Positions 1 to 13,551 are shown, numbered from the stretch's first letter. The stretch is 64,000 bases of DNA from Triops longicaudatus (GCA_022885665.1 JAGQDJ010000212.1:124001-188000), one strand, 5' to 3'. Notes: generated by a model from the letters alone, not told the origin. Numbers and translations: made by a program.

Positions 1-638
1 AGGTTCTGTTTACAAAACGAGTGGTGAAGGGATGGAGCATATTACAAACTTCCTTTTTGTTTATAAAAAAATAGAATTTTGCATGGAATCATGGCTATTT
101 AGATATTATAATAGTATTACATTCTTGACTTGCTGCGCACATACGATGATTTAATTACATCATGACGCATTTCACGAACTGAGGCTCTTTGCCGTCTGTA
201 TAACATGCCCAAGGGGAGCGCCACTGTAAACACCTATTGTGTGGACTAAATACGTGGGGAAATCAACTGACCACGCTTTTTTTCTTGTGCTTTCGTTGTG
301 TATTCTTTGCAAGAACAATACCAATATATAAAATGCAACATCTTGGTAACATGGACGGTTTTTTGCCTTCCTTTTACCCGCTCCAACACCTAATATACAA
401 TTTTTTCTTTTTCAACATTACAAATCAACAATCCTAAAGCCGTAGCACAGGACACCAAAGCACCGATTTTTGATACCGAAGGTTAGGTAATCTCGTTCAG
501 AACGAAGATAAGCAGTGTGTACAATATTTATCATTACTTAGTAATTTAGCTTATAATACAGTCTAAAAATATATGTAAAAAGCTACGTGACGTTAGAATT
601 TCGACTTGTTCGCTTTGGTCCCGAATTTGCTCATTGTC
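1..638. other. Region downstream of ABHD2, no gene seen
   Basis: This is AT-rich sequence after the ABHD2 stop codon on the minus strand. It should include the ABHD2 3' UTR, but I see no clear canonical poly(A) hexamer and no convincing coding exon on either strand. Confidence 0.5.
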
Positions 639-3600
639 TTAATTGGCGATAGAGGTAGAATGAGCCTGGACTAATCCGTCAGCTAAGCCAACTACCATCC
701 GGTCGAGCCAAGTAACTGGATTTGGATAAACGAGACCACCTTCGTAGTATCCGATATGACCACCGTGCGCCGTTGTAATAAAGACGGTCCGTTCTCTGGA
801 TTCTAAAACATTTGCAACTATAACTCTAATGCCTAATACACAAATGACGAAGTAATACCTGCAAAATTTTTCACAACACTATGAAGCTCTTCAGGAACAA
901 TTGGATCATCCAGTGCGTTCATAAAAATCATAGGCACTTTGATATTGTGCATGTAGTTCACACAACTGCTTTGGCGATATAAATCCGTCACGCTAGCAAA
1001 ACCATGAACTTTCCTACACAGAAAGATGTAATTGAAAAATTAACAAAAAATGTAATTCACTACAACGAGTTATCAAAACACAGCTGATTATTTTTCAAAC
1101 GCTTCTATTCACGCTACTTGCTTCAAAACAGCTTTACAAGATGGCGTAATGCCTGTGTAATGACGCGCTACCACGTTTCTCGCTAACTTTCACACAAAAC
1201 TTGCAATTTTAAGCTACATTTAATCTAGAAAAACTGCAATATTAGAAATATACTAGAAATATATTAGAATTTATGATAATTTAGAATATGAACAGAATTT
1301 CACTACGAAATTGCGGAAGATTAAATAAAGCGACTAGAGAACGTAGCAAAATATGAAAGAAGCGTGATTTGAACACGTTTTCCTGCACTTGTCCACGAGA
1401 ATATTAGATTAAGACGATAAAACAGGCTCTTACCTTGTATACGCTTCATCTAACTCGGGTAAAGTGGCAGCTGAGAGTATTGTCCTCTCACACAACTGGT
1501 ACTTGAGCTTGACATCTTCATGAAAAACTTGGTGATAATGCGCAATCAGCGTTCTTTTCATGTTCTCCGTCATGACATACAAGTAGAAGCGCCGGAAGTT
1601 CACCCACTGAAGCAAATAATGCATCGCACTGTCAAAAAAAAAAATAAATAAATAAATAAAAAACACGAAAACAGAAAAAGAAAATTTTTAAAAATTAACT
1701 ACCTTAGCGCATCGTAACCTTGGCAGATCGATATTCCTCCCACAATACGATCCGAGATAGAATTCGAGTGTTCACCCAAGTATTTGACCACCAAATTTCC
1801 GCCCATGCTAAAGCCAATTGCTACAATCTTCGTATCAGGATTCGCCCCCAAAACGTGTTGTACCATGATATGATAGTCTTTGGTGCATCCTGGTGAACAA
1901 GCAAAAAATTAAAGGATTTAGTAATGTTTCGTCATCGCGTTTGAAATCTTTCAATTGTATACCATAAGCAAATATGCGATGTGACGTAATGCGAATGCTT
2001 TTCAACGCGCCGATATGGTTCAGTACTACGCACCGGTAACCTAGACGCTGAGCATGATGAACGAACGTGCGAATGTAAATACTTTCGCTCGAATTGCAAA
2101 TGCCAGGACATAACGCAAGCGTGACGTCATCTGGAGATAAAAATTGGATGGTAAAGAAGTAAGTTTAAAGGCATTTTACTCGTACATTACGACATAAGGC
2201 ACAATTTCCTTAAGATTAGCGTAGGAAAATGAGTCTTTGGACATCGAGGTTGATTTTCCTATGTACTTCTATAGTAAAATGCACCTTATGGACTGAAAAT
2301 GTGCATTAGGTCTAGTATTCCGTCTGTAGCAGTGACCCTTCTTTTAATTTGTTAGGTTTTCAAATTATTAACGATTTTTAATTTCTATGTCATAGAAAAA
2401 CTACTCTTATGGCAGAAACATTCCACAAGGATCAATTGTTTACTTCAAATCATGAGAAATCGCCTTTATTGTCATTAAGACGTTTTCTCATAGCGCCAGC
2501 ATAGCAAAATAATCCTTAACGGCTTAAAACTTCCACAAGGACGATGTCCTATTGCTTTAACATAGCAAAATGACTCTTATTGCCTCCACACTGCCATAAG
2601 GACCATTTTCTAACGTTATATCATAATAAAAGGATCCTTATTTCCCGAACCTTTCTATAAAGACCACTATTTCGTGGTGTAGCATAGTCAAATGACACTT
2701 AATGGCTCTTAGATCACTTCTGTAAGCAATAATTTACCGTTTGACGGGTGGATATTGAGCGGTTGGTAAACGTCGTACGTTAACGTCGCGCCGTCTTCTA
2801 AAGCAATAGCCACGCGTTCTCCAATTGGCCAAGGACATTTCATGCGGCCCAATAGGCTATGCAACATGGTCTGAATGTGCCCACTAAAACCCCATAACCG
2901 CGTGGGAACATACCTAAACACAACAATATGACGTCACCAAACCATAACCTTTACTTCAAAATATTTGTTGAATATTTAATAAAAATAACGAGAATATTTT
3001 TACTATTTCGTGTAAATTCCGAAAAATACAAGACTTTGTACAGTCATACGTAGAAAATTCGAAATAGTTGCAGTTCATTTCCTACTGAAGTCGAGATATT
3101 ACAACTAAATTTTGCATATGTATCAATATTAAAGACTTTCAAGAAAAAATCCTATAATGTGCAATAATTAATTTGTGATTTTTCAAGCTTCAAAATGCAT
3201 CCAGTTCTGGAGTATAATGCCACACAACCTTTATTGAGTCGTAATGTTAAAACAATGTATAATATTTTTTAATTTTAAACACTTTACCATGTAAATTATA
3301 CGTAACATTCAACAATAGTAATAAACAAGAATACAACGCATTACATCAACAGCTACACAAAATACTGTTAAAATACTTAATATGCAAAAATCAAACATTT
3401 CAGTACAATACGATACAATTGTTAAAATTCCTACCAACAACGGGAATAAATATATAACTTCCGACAATAGTGTTCACTATGAAATTCGTCACAAAAATGA
3501 CAAAATAAGAAATACGGCAAGATTATGTTAAAATATAAAAAATATAATATTTTCACAACAATAATAACGGTCGCTATCAATAAAAAATAATGCTAAAGTT

Positions 3601-4794
3601 CTTGACAACAATAACAAACCACTATAAACCTATTGTTACTTTTAAATACTTACTAAATTCTAAAAATAGCATTTAGCAACAATTAGGAAACCAATGCTAA
3701 CAATCTTTACAATTAAGAAAATAAATATAACATTCAACAATAGTGTTAAGGATTAAACTCATTACGAAAACTATAAAACAATGCAAAATATGGTTAAAAT
3801 ATTCTGAAATGCTCGGCAATAACTTTATAAGCAATATAAACATTCGCCAACAAGGCAAACGATGACAAATTCCTTCACAATAATTTTACAACAATACTAA
3901 AGAATTAAAATAAAATTAATAACGTTGAACGAATTTTAAATACTTCAAGATTTATAGAAATCAAATATTTGACACCAATAAGAAACAATGCTAAAATTCT
4001 TAACAATGAAAATAAATACGTAATTCCAACAATGATTAACAATCCAACATTCTTAACACATTAAAACATACAAAATACTTTTAAAAAATGCTTCAGTAGT
4101 GAATATTCCAAAGCAATGCTAAGAGTTTATTTTGTTTTCATTGTTTGACAACAATAAAAATAAAGCTAAAATTCTTAACACTATTGTTACAGCAATACTA
4201 CAGCATTAAAATAAAAAGTATTACCCATGACAAAAAAAAATAAAATAGCGTAGTAATGTATAAAAATTAAACGCTTCATTACAATCCAAACAATTTTTTA
4301 ACAATAGAACAAAAATATAACATTCAACGATTATTTAAACAATGCTAACATTTTCACCAAATGCTAAATGAATGCAAAATAATTGCTTCAACAATTTTTA
4401 AATTTTAAACAATAATTTCCAAAATAAAATTTACAATTAACAATGTTTAACAATATTAATACCCTTGACAACACTAATTTTTTTTTCAAATAAAAATTAT
4501 TGTTTACTCCAACCTGAAATCGGTCCATTTTCTACACTTTATAAACACATTTATTCCCCTTAAATCTCAATAGTCTACTTACGGTTTATCCACATCTGGT
4601 GCAGCTTTCAGCAAAAATTCCAGAAATTTGGTGTCTTTGCAATAAAACTGGGCGGCTTTGGGCTGGCTGGTGATATTCAGTACACGTACCAGGAACAGGA
4701 TTACAAACGCAATCACTGCTAACACTGCCGGGTACATCGCCAAGTTGAGCTGTATAGCGTAAACCAACGGATACATTGTTGTCAACAACAACAA
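639..4794 (-). CDS. ABHD2: ABHD2-like monoacylglycerol lipase / alpha-beta hydrolase
   Basis: Seven exons join in frame to 418 aa (human ABHD2 is 425): 4583-4794, 2738-2913, 1963-2130, 1703-1889, 1434-1628, 859-1013, 639-802. Family members hydrolyse acylglycerols and other esters at membranes. An N-terminal hydrophobic anchor lies at about residues 14-38. The YVPTRLWGFSGHIQT block matches the family's conserved start of the fold. The nucleophile Ser is about residue 213 in GFSMGGN, the acid is Asp348 or Asp349 in NALDDP, and the His is in AHGGHIGYYEGG (His377 or His380), so the triad is complete. All junctions are GT-AG with compatible phases. The start is the first ATG of the exon and directly precedes the membrane anchor. 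Intron 1 (about 1.7 kb) is simple AT-rich sequence and intron 2 carries palindromic repeats. The assignment to ABHD2 rather than ABHD1/3 rests on remembered similarity. Confidence 0.92.
2215..2700. repeat. Cluster of imperfect palindromic repeats in ABHD2 intron
   Basis: Units of the form ATAAGGACCATTTT ... AAAAGGATCCTTAT recur here. The clearest lies at about 2590-2641, where the left arm begins ATAAGG and the right arm ends CCTTAT around a short loop. Related arms begin near 2427, 2534 and 2656, with spacings of about 107 and 62 bp. They belong to the same family as the clusters at 6.1-8.5, 9.9-11.2, 12.5 and 16.2-16.7 kb. Confidence 0.6.
2960..4500. repeat. Low-complexity AT-rich intron sequence
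   Basis: ABHD2 intron 1 is dominated by irregular repeats of short motifs such as AACAATA, TTCAACAATAG and TTAAAATA. The pattern suggests a degraded simple-sequence array. No exon or mobile element could be recognised in it. Confidence 0.5.
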
Positions 4795-6160
4795 TCAAAT
4801 TTAAAACTCCAATTTTCCCACTGTTCACGTCTTAGAACTGCACTAACACTCCAAATTACCAATGACGAATTAAAACCAATGAAGAAATTTTAATACAGTA
4901 CAATGAAAACCTCCAAAAAGCAAACCTCCAAATCCACCTGTGCAATTCGTTTCCTGGTTAACAATTGGCTCAAGCATTAAAAACCGGCTGGCACTGTATG
5001 CATAGCCTCCGGATAAACTTGCCTAAAATTTCACTTTTACTGGTTTCACCCCTTTCTAATTTCTCTAACAACTACGTGTCAACGTTGATGGACTAGATTC
5101 TGCGAACATGGGCTCAAATTCGTCCTTGTTTTCCTCTTGTTTCCACAACGTGAGCCGGAGAACACAGATTTGTCCGAACCAGCCCACACTTCCAGTTGTT
5201 TCCTGTGCCAGCTGATATCTGAGTAATGCAGCAAGCTTCCAGGCTATTCTGCTCCCTTCCTTATTCGCTCAGGACGTGGGAGCATAAAAAAGCATATACA
5301 GCGCACTGCGCGTGCTCAGCGCTCCGTATTTTTATTTCTATTTTTGTGCGATTTTTTTTCTTTTTCCCACTTTTGCTTTTCAAAATTGTGTACAGGTTAG
5401 TGACACAGATGAAAAGAATGTAAAGAATATATGCTTTTTATTTGTTACGTTATTTCTTAAAAATCCTGTTTTCAAGCTGTGACGTATAATCAGTAATTGA
5501 GGGCGATTTCGTCTATTGCGCGTTCGTGTTCAAATTGAGATTAGCCTACTTTTCATTCTTTAGGATAGTTTGTTGATTTTTTAACGTCTTTGTTTCCATC
5601 TGCACATTTCGGATTTTTTCTGGATTTTTTTTTTAGTTTGTTTAATTTCGATTTTTGCACATTTATTTTTAGTTATTTTTTTTAGATTTTTTCAAGGTAA
5701 AAGACCTTGGACACCTTGGGCAAAGACGGTTTGCGGGAGCAGGAAAAAGTTTTTTGGGCATGGATCGTTTTTTAATTACGCAGAACAGGTTTGGATAGTT
5801 AAGAAGGGGGAAAAAAAGAAAAGAAAATGCGTCTATGGAAAAGGGTCGATGAACAGTTTGCCTAGACCTTCAGAGACTGGCCTTGGGGTGCCTAGGGAGG
5901 ATACATGTAAATTACATAAGATTTAGGAAGTGGTTTATGCGTGGAAGAGCAGATGTGAGACCTTTTGACGGAAGATTATAAGATGTGAAGCGAGTTTTTT
6001 GGAAAATAAGCCTAATGCCGTTTTCCTATTTTTTGGACATTTTAAGCGTTTGAATCTGTAAAATTTTAAGTATGTGGACTAGATTATATATTTGTCGTGT
6101 ATTGTGGGTTACATTTCTTGTAAGAAACATTTCAAGGTAAATAAAAGAGATTTTTAGGTG
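4795..6160. other. ABHD2 upstream region, no gene seen
   Basis: This is 5' flank of the minus-strand ABHD2 gene, holding its promoter and any 5' UTR. I could not place a transcription start. Short open frames here lack coding character. Confidence 0.4.
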
Positions 6161-8445
6161 AGTGCGAAGCATTAAGGTTGATTTTTGTATGGAAGAATGT
6201 AGGAAAATGAGAAAATGTATGGTGTTGAAAATTTTGAACAAGTTTAAACTCTTAAGAGTTGTAACGTTTAGTAATTGAACGTAATTTAGGTGGTTACTCA
6301 TATAATAGCAAACAGTGTGTGTTTTGAAGACACTTGTGTAGAGGTTTTGAGCTGAAAATAAGAGTTTTAGGGAACGAGAAGCAGTAAGGGCAATTTTTAA
6401 TGGAAAAGCGTAGAAAAATGAGCCTTAAAGGATTTTTTAATTAAAAATAATTAATTAAAGGAATTAATACAATATTTTTTCTTCTGTGTTGGAGAAAAGC
6501 TACTGAGTTCTTAAAATATGCAATTGACTGAATTTGCGACTTGTCCCCACAAGCGTGTGTGTGATTTGTATTGTCGTTTTAAGACACATTTTAAGGTTGA
6601 AATGAGTTAATAGGGAACAGGTTGCTTTAAGGTTTATTTGATATAGAAAAACAGAAAAATGAACCTGACGGGTTTTAGGATTATCTTTTTTATTTTTTAG
6701 AGAAAAAAATAGGTATCAAGTTCCTAAGATAGGTTTTATAATAACTCTTGAGTGTTGTTTGTAAGATGCGAGTGTATTTTAAGACGTATTTACGAATTGA
6801 AAATGCGATTACTAAGGAATTTGATGCACTAAGGTCAATTTTGTGTGAAAATGTAAAGGAAAATAAGCCTTAAAGGATATTTTTAATTTAGTTTTGGAAA
6901 TTTTTTTATTAATTTCGTAAAGTTTTAGCGAGTAAGAGTAACTCTGCGAGTTCTTCGTACAAAAAACATTTTATCCTTTTAAGGCACATTTTGGAGTTGA
7001 GAAAGAGTTTATTAGGAAGCGAAGTGCGTTAAGGTCGTGTTTTGTATGGAAATGCATAGGAAAATAAGCCTTAGGGTATCACATATTTTTTTGGATTGTT
7101 ATGCTTTTTCAATTTTGTCTGTAAAAGCTTTTATTAAATAAGACGAAGTTTGTGGGAGATTCGTGTATTTTTTATTTCTACGGTACACTTTAGGGTTAAG
7201 CAGAGTTTCTTGGGGCATTAAAGCAAAGGGGAATTAAAGAATTGGGGAATTTAAGGTCGATTTTGTATGGAAAAGCAATGAGCTTAATAGGATTTTTTGT
7301 TTATTTGTTGTGCTCCCTCCACCCTCAAACAAAAAAAAGCACATAGTTTTCAAAATAGTTAGTGGATTAAATCTGCGTATTATTTGTGTAGGATCTTTAA
7401 AAGCGCATTTTAGGTCATTTTTTGCATGAAAAAGCATAAGAAAATGAGCCCTTGATGGATTTTTGTGGATACTTATAATGAAAAGCCATTTGGCTTCAAA
7501 ATAGGTATTGGACGGAATTTCTGTGTTATCTTTATAGGCTTGCGTTTGTTTTGCATTTCATTTTTGTTCTAAGACGCATTTTAGAGTTAAAAAGGAATTA
7601 TTAGCGAATAAGATGCGTTTTAAGTCACTTTTACATAAAAAGCATAGGAAATTCGTTCTACGGAGTTTCAAAATTTTGGCGTTTTTAAAGTAAGTTACAT
7701 TATTGTGTAATTGGAAAATTGAAGATAACAAATATAACATGTTTTGTGTATCTACTGGAATAATTGCGTAGTAAAAATAATTTGGGCTTTTTATAGAAAA
7801 TTTTTGTGTAAGTTATTCCTAAACAGTTAGATCTCCTTATAACAAACCCCTTCATTACGAATTGCCTATAGAACTGCAACAGCCGACGAATTTAAATATC
7901 CCTAATCACGTAAATGCACAAAAAAGCGACTGATACAACGAATTCAGTTATATCGAATGATTTTTTCCCAGTGGGTTCTTTATGGCGAAACTCGATTGTT
8001 TTTCGCACTATTCGCAAGCTCCCTCTTTTTGCGCGGAATATAACATCACTAATCCATTGGTTTTCTGACGGCAGACTTGATATACGCGGTTTCCACCGAG
8101 GAGTGTGAAAGAGTGCGGAAGAAAGTGGTAGTACGTCTTACAGAATTGGGAGTAATGTGTCCCATGTTTTATTGATCATATTGAGCATTAAATTTTTACA
8201 TAAGAAAATGAGCCTTGGGGAGTTTTTGGAATTATGTGTGAATTTGGTTAGTTCATAATTATACATTATGAATTTCGTTAGTTATATTTCTTATACTATT
8301 TTTTGCACTTCTATGTCTACTCTCGTTAAAACAACGTTTTGAAATTATATGAAGTATCTTGTAGTTTAAATGCTATTTTTTTTTGTAATTGTGCGATGCA
8401 TTAAGGTCCATTTTGGTATAGTATGTAAATAATTCTTATGAACAG
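6160..8445. repeat. Degenerate tandem array, unit about 170-235 bp, each with a palindromic core
   Basis: About ten divergent units can be followed by their core, TTAAGGTCGATTTTGTATGG followed by about 5 nt and CATAGGAAAATGAGCCTTA. Cores lie near 6173, 6388, 6626, 6827, 7028, 7245, 7411, 7620, 8180 and 8400. Upstream of most cores is a second shared phrase like TTTTAAGACGCATTTTAGGG, so the unit is larger than the palindrome. The two halves of the core are inverted copies of each other. No gene was found inside the array. Confidence 0.7.
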
Positions 8446-9111
8446 TTTGAACTTTCCTTATCATATTTCGCCCTCTTTGCTTCATTTTATTCTATCATAA
8501 AGTAAGGTATAAAGGAAATGCAAAATATTCAGAATTAAATTATATAATTTCACGTGATCAGCAGCTTTTCTTGTTTCCAGAGTGTTCTATAAACTCTAGA
8601 ACGCTTTACATAAGGATTCTCGAATGCTTCCAATCAAAGTTCATTCCTTTAGCCTTTTTTTCAGATAAAACGAACAATCCTTGTCTTACATAGCATTATA
8701 TAAAAACAACATTAAGAGATAACCCAAACACACAAATATCATGGCGTCGGAGCGCGTGCCCACCACGTGGCCGTTTTGCCGTTCCTTCACCCAAACTCAT
8801 TGTTGTTCTCATCTCACGCTTTATAGCTCCACCGTTTGTTGAACTTTTCCTTTTTTATCATGATTTTCCATACAAAATAAAGTTTCTACACCAAAAACGC
8901 TACAAATCATCTACAAATAGACTCTCTTAGCATCGAAACCAGCACCACCGCTTTCAAAACATGTATTCCCGTCAACGGTTTTTCACACTTTATCAAACAT
9001 CTGATCATCAATACTAACAAATAACACGTACTTTTAGCATCGTTCATTGCCCTTGTGTCTTCTTTTACATTTTTTTTTTTACTTATGTTGCCTTTTTTTG
9101 TGCCAGTTTAT
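8446..9111. other. Region downstream of the Ly6-like gene, no gene seen
   Basis: This is AT-rich sequence 3' of the minus-strand Ly6-like gene and probably contains its 3' UTR. I see no coding exon, RNA gene or repeat with clear boundaries. Confidence 0.4.
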
Positions 9112-11903
9112 TTACCAAAAGCGTTTGTTTACGCAGTACAACAAGGAACAGGTGGTCAGGGTTGCCATTAACATTGAATTTTCTAAGAATTTGGGCGCTT
9201 GGCTTTTGGGTTCCATAAAAGGTGGTCGGGCGTATTGTAAACTGCCTTTGTCCAAGACGCGTCCGTCGCCATTGTTACACTTATCGGAGGTACACGACGT
9301 AAAGCAGGTCCGACTGTTGGCGTCTGATTCACACCGTTGACCGGAATCAAACATGGCCACTTTCTTATCACAGCCGCGATAAAATGACGTCACTTCGAAC
9401 GAAGGAAAAGCTTCCACGCGAACGATAGTGCACAAATCACGCGGACAATCCAAAAGTCCAAGCGAAGGTCGCAAATTCTCCGGGTGCAATTCGCAATCAG
9501 AATTCGGCTCATTTGCACTACACGTGTAGCAACGCTTGCTCGTCGTACCTAAATGACAAAAGTCAATTACAGCAACTAGTTACACTATCTAACGCCGTAA
9601 TGTACGCTACATAACATAATGGTGAGCGTTTCAATAATTAATTACCGACAGTAATGATCGACAATTACCATAATGTAGTACGAAACTGAGAAAATGTGCG
9701 GAAAAAAAATAAAAAAATTAAAAAAATACGTAGTTTTACCGTCAATCAATGGAATGGCAATATCTGAATTATTTTGGAGAACTGCTGTCACTATTACATA
9801 GACTTATTTCTAATTTTCCCATGAATATGTCTTCAAGGTGATTTGTCCTGTAATCCTGTAACCCGTAAATGTCCTGTAACCTTTATGAGCTTTGAGTTGT
9901 CTTAAGGCTAACTTATCATATTGAAACATAGGAAAATTACTTTTATTATTTTTTTTATATTTTTCAGACACGAATTTTTAACCAAAAATTCTAAGCAATT
10001 TTGTTTGATTTTATGTAATAGAATTTAAAAACTAACGTGTCTTTACCATTTTTATTATTAATATGCATTTATTTCATTCCTTTAAATAGAAAAATTATAA
10101 ATGAAATCAAGAATTCCCATTAGTCAAATTTCCCATATTAAATCCTAGGAAAACGACCATAACGAGCTATTCCTATCATAAGGTTCGCTTCCCTATGACA
10201 AAACCCTACAAAATGCCTTTTTATTTACTTTTCACAACTTTTCGAATACAATTTTTACTTCCTTCAGATCTCCTTACCAACAACAGAACACTTTACGTAA
10301 TTTTATGTGATAATAACTAAACGCGATTTTTGCGTTTTTCATTTCTTAAAGCCAAAAGTAATGCACTTTTTGCGTAATTTCGCGTAACCAGACGTCACAC
10401 ACTAAATGAGCGGTTCAATTTTAGTAGTAACGTGCAACTATTCCATTTGCTTATTCAGAAAAATAGCCTGTAAGAACGAAAATTCGCGTTAGGTCGACTT
10501 TTGGTGTTAAACGTAGAAAAATTACCCTTACGTACTGAAATTTACCATAAGGTTCAGTTTTTATACTAAAACGTAGGAAAGTGACACTCATTGCATTTTT
10601 CCGATTTTTTGAAGGCGAATTTTGCGTTATTTCGAATCTTTTACTAAAGTAATGCACTTTCCGCGCAATGTACGAAATAAGAGACAAACAACAACATCAA
10701 CGGTATTATTGGCAGTACGAAAAAGCATTTCTCCATTAGTTTTGATAGGAAAATTGCCTTTTTTGTATCTATCGGGTAGAATTTTCCGTGCTAAACTACA
10801 CTTAAAATGGCCTGTTGAGTTGTGATCGTCACTAGATCACTTTTCTACGACAACACACAGAAAAATTACCTCCATTGACTTTTTAGAATTTTTCGGACGC
10901 AAATTTGTGCTGTTTCGAAACTTTTTCCATAAGTAATTTCCTTTTGCTTGATTTTATGTCAATAAGATAAAAATTGCGTGAAAGGTACCAGTTGAATTGT
11001 TAAAAGGCTAATTACGCTTCCGAACGAAATCGCCGATTAGGTTGACTTTTCAATATCTGAACAGAGCAAAGCTTAGAACTATGGCAAGCTTAGAACTATC
11101 ATAAGGTTCACATGTCTATGCTAAAGCCCAGTAAAACGACCTATATTCACTCTTTCGAAATACTTTAAACGCGAAATTTATTTTGTATGTAACTTCTTAC
11201 CGACAAGGCATTTTTGCGTGATTTTACACAATAAAATACAAAACGTAAGGTGAACGGTACCGATTGAAGTACTGTTTTCCCCAGCCTGGAGGTTAATGAC
11301 TAATTAGTTCCGCAGGAATTCTATTGGTTAATTAGAGTTCGGAGACAATTCTAGGCTCATGGGTGGGATGTTTTGGTTTCGTAGGGTGTGCTTGTCCCCC
11401 TCACCCTTCTTTTTCACCGTAAATTCGTCAAGTCTCCCTGGAACTGGGTGAAAGTACTGCGCAAAACCTCTATGACCTGGGCTAAGCCCCAAACCCAACC
11501 AGAAACGAGTTCCTGAAAGTGTTAGAAGGCCATAGCGAAAGAAGAGGAGGAGGAGGAGAAGGCGAGACATAGGGAAATAGGCCTTGTAGTAGGCCGTCAG
11601 TGACCTGACGTAGCTGCGAACAGCCTAGTAACGTTTTTTCAACTATGTGTACCAAACTAGCTTTGCCCATTACAGTGCACACAGGATTTGCATTTGACCA
11701 CGAACAATGTCAAGGTAAAAACCACATGTTAAAACCTTAATACCCCATTAAACTTTAAAAACAGCCCCACAGTGATAAAGTAGACTAAAAAGATTACCTT
11801 CTTTAAGATTGTCAGTGACTTTCATTGTTTCGCTCTCCGAGTTGACTCGAATGGCTAGGGTTACCACCACACACACCACTATGAACAAAGGCCAGTGTGC
11901 CAT
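9112..11903 (-). CDS. Small secreted Ly6/uPAR-domain protein, probably GPI-anchored
   Basis: Two exons, 11798-11903 and 9112-9548, join in phase to 180 aa. The first encodes a signal peptide (MAHWPLFIVVCVVVTLAIR...). The second opens with KRCYTCSANEPNSDC and ends its domain with CFTSCTSDKCNNG, the hallmark first and last cysteine groups of a three-finger Ly6/uPAR fold. A hydrophobic stretch follows near the C-terminus (residues about 158-175), which fits cleavage and GPI attachment at the cell surface. Arthropod relatives such as Quiver/Sleepless and Boudin modulate channels or septate junctions, but I cannot assign this one to a subgroup. The 2.25-kb intron contains palindromic repeats. The gene is divergent from AGO1, starting about 1.8 kb away. 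Confidence 0.75.
9890..11150. repeat. Palindromic repeat copies in the Ly6-gene intron
   Basis: Copies of the same imperfect palindrome family occur near 9893-9950, 10140-10195, 10487-10532, 10549-10592 and 11098-11147. Typical arms read CATAAGGTTCAGTTTTTATA and ACGTAGGAAAGTGACACTCA. Spacing is irregular and divergence is high. Confidence 0.55.
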
Positions 11904-13512
11904 TTTTTAAAAATATTTTTTTGGGAAAAACAAAAGTAAAACAATAGAATCGAACAGAAGTGCCACACTGTTACAAGTTTGGATAACTTTATACAGTTAC
12001 ACAATCATGGTGTGTGACTTAACACCTGATGGACTGTGCTACCAGTTGGGTAACTGACTAGCTGCACGGCCATTTTAGAACGCCAGGGTTATAATGAAAT
12101 GGAATTGTGGTGAAAAACGCCCGAGGACAGAAGTCGTATCCTTTTTTCTAGAGAATAGGATCGTCAGCCAAGTTCCTCGAAGAAGAGGACGATAAGAAGA
12201 AACCAGAAGTAGGTCTGTCTTCTGCTTTCGGTCTGGTTTCTTGCTTTGTAGTCCGCTTGTACACGTTTGACCTGATTAGCACGCCTTATGGAACGGAGAA
12301 AACGTTGATAGAGAGGAACGGAAATAGGATGTATGATTTGCATTTCTCCATGTCATTTAATTTGCCCTTATCCTATTTGTAAATGCACCAAGTTTCGTAC
12401 CATCAAGTACGTTTTCGGGCAAGAAGCGGCATTTCCTCTTGAGGGGGTTTGCAATCTCGCAAGCGTGCCAAATTTGCACACTATGGCTGCGTAATTTTTG
12501 GCGCGAATTTTGGTTAAACACGTTAAGCGTCTTTTTAAATATCTTATGATCGGAAACTCTACCTAGTGGGAAATTAGGCTCTTAAGGTTAATTTTCAAGA
12601 CTAAGCACACACAAAAAACGCCTTAGACGCTAAAAATTTGCTCAGTTTGCTCATAAAACCCATTTTCGAATGTTTTTGAATGTACAAATTGGCCGTCATG
12701 AAAGGATGCTTTTTAATAACGGTATTTAGACGTTAAAAATGGGTCAAAACACAGAAAATACTTATAGTCCACAGTGTGTAACATATTTGACTTTGCGTAA
12801 TTTTCGTATTCATGACATGACAAAAGTCCAAGTTATAATCATCCAACAGATTTATTATTTTTTTTTAAATTTCGCTTTGTAGCTGAGCTAACTATCTCTG
12901 CTGTGCCCAACAAACCAGAAGAATGTAGCCGTTTTTTCGGAATAAAACTTTTTTTTGAATCAGACTGTTGAATTCGTACAAAGTTTAGATGCGTTAATTA
13001 ACCCGGGAAAGTGCAATCGTACAGTTGCAATTTATAATCATCTCGCTTGCTTTATTGGTTTATTTATTGCTTGCGTTATACATGTGCCAAATTACGGTCC
13101 GTTAAAGCAACCTAGGGCGTGAACTTCCAGTCCGTCTCGCGTTGTCCTTCTATCGTCATTTTTATTGTTGCTTTGCTCGTTATCGTTAACGGTTAAAGGG
13201 TTAACCCAGCCCGTGCTCGACCTTGTGAATTTCACGGCGTTCCGAGCCTAGGTAGGTCTAAGCTGGCTCATCTTTAGCCTCCCAGCTAGACATTACGTTC
13301 CCGTATACGCTTACTATGCGATTAGAAGCCAGAATGCAAAGTTTTACGCTGTATAACAAGCTAGAGGTCAGGTTTACTCTTTTTTTGAGTATCGCATGAC
13401 TGAATTGTATTCCCTTATAAAAAAAAGCAAAAAAAGTGAGCACGCGGCATTTCCGCGTTTTGCCATCATTGGCCAACGAGGGCGCAAAGGACTTGCTCAG
13501 GTCTGGCGCGCG
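11904..13512. other. Divergent intergenic region between the Ly6-like gene and AGO1
   Basis: This interval separates two head-to-head genes and should hold both promoters. One more copy of the palindromic family is visible near 12570-12620 (TCTTAAGGTTAATTTT...). From about 13,440 the sequence becomes GC- and CpG-rich, which fits a promoter for AGO1. No separate gene was recognised. Confidence 0.5.
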
Positions 13513-13551
13513 TGACGTCACTGGTCTGGCGCGGGTCCTGGCCGCCATATT
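13513..13551 (+). promoter_or_regulatory. Probable AGO1 promoter: CRE palindrome and YY1-like site
   Basis: A full CRE palindrome TGACGTCA lies at 13513-13520, and a YY1/Pho-type motif CCGCCATATT at 13542-13551. Both sit 120-160 bp before the AGO1 ATG inside a short CpG-rich island. The motifs are seen directly; their use as promoter elements is inferred from position. Confidence 0.4.

Noticed and set aside
9047..9340. Plus-strand frame over the Ly6-like exon
   Set aside because: The opposite strand has the cysteine pattern, signal exon and splice support.
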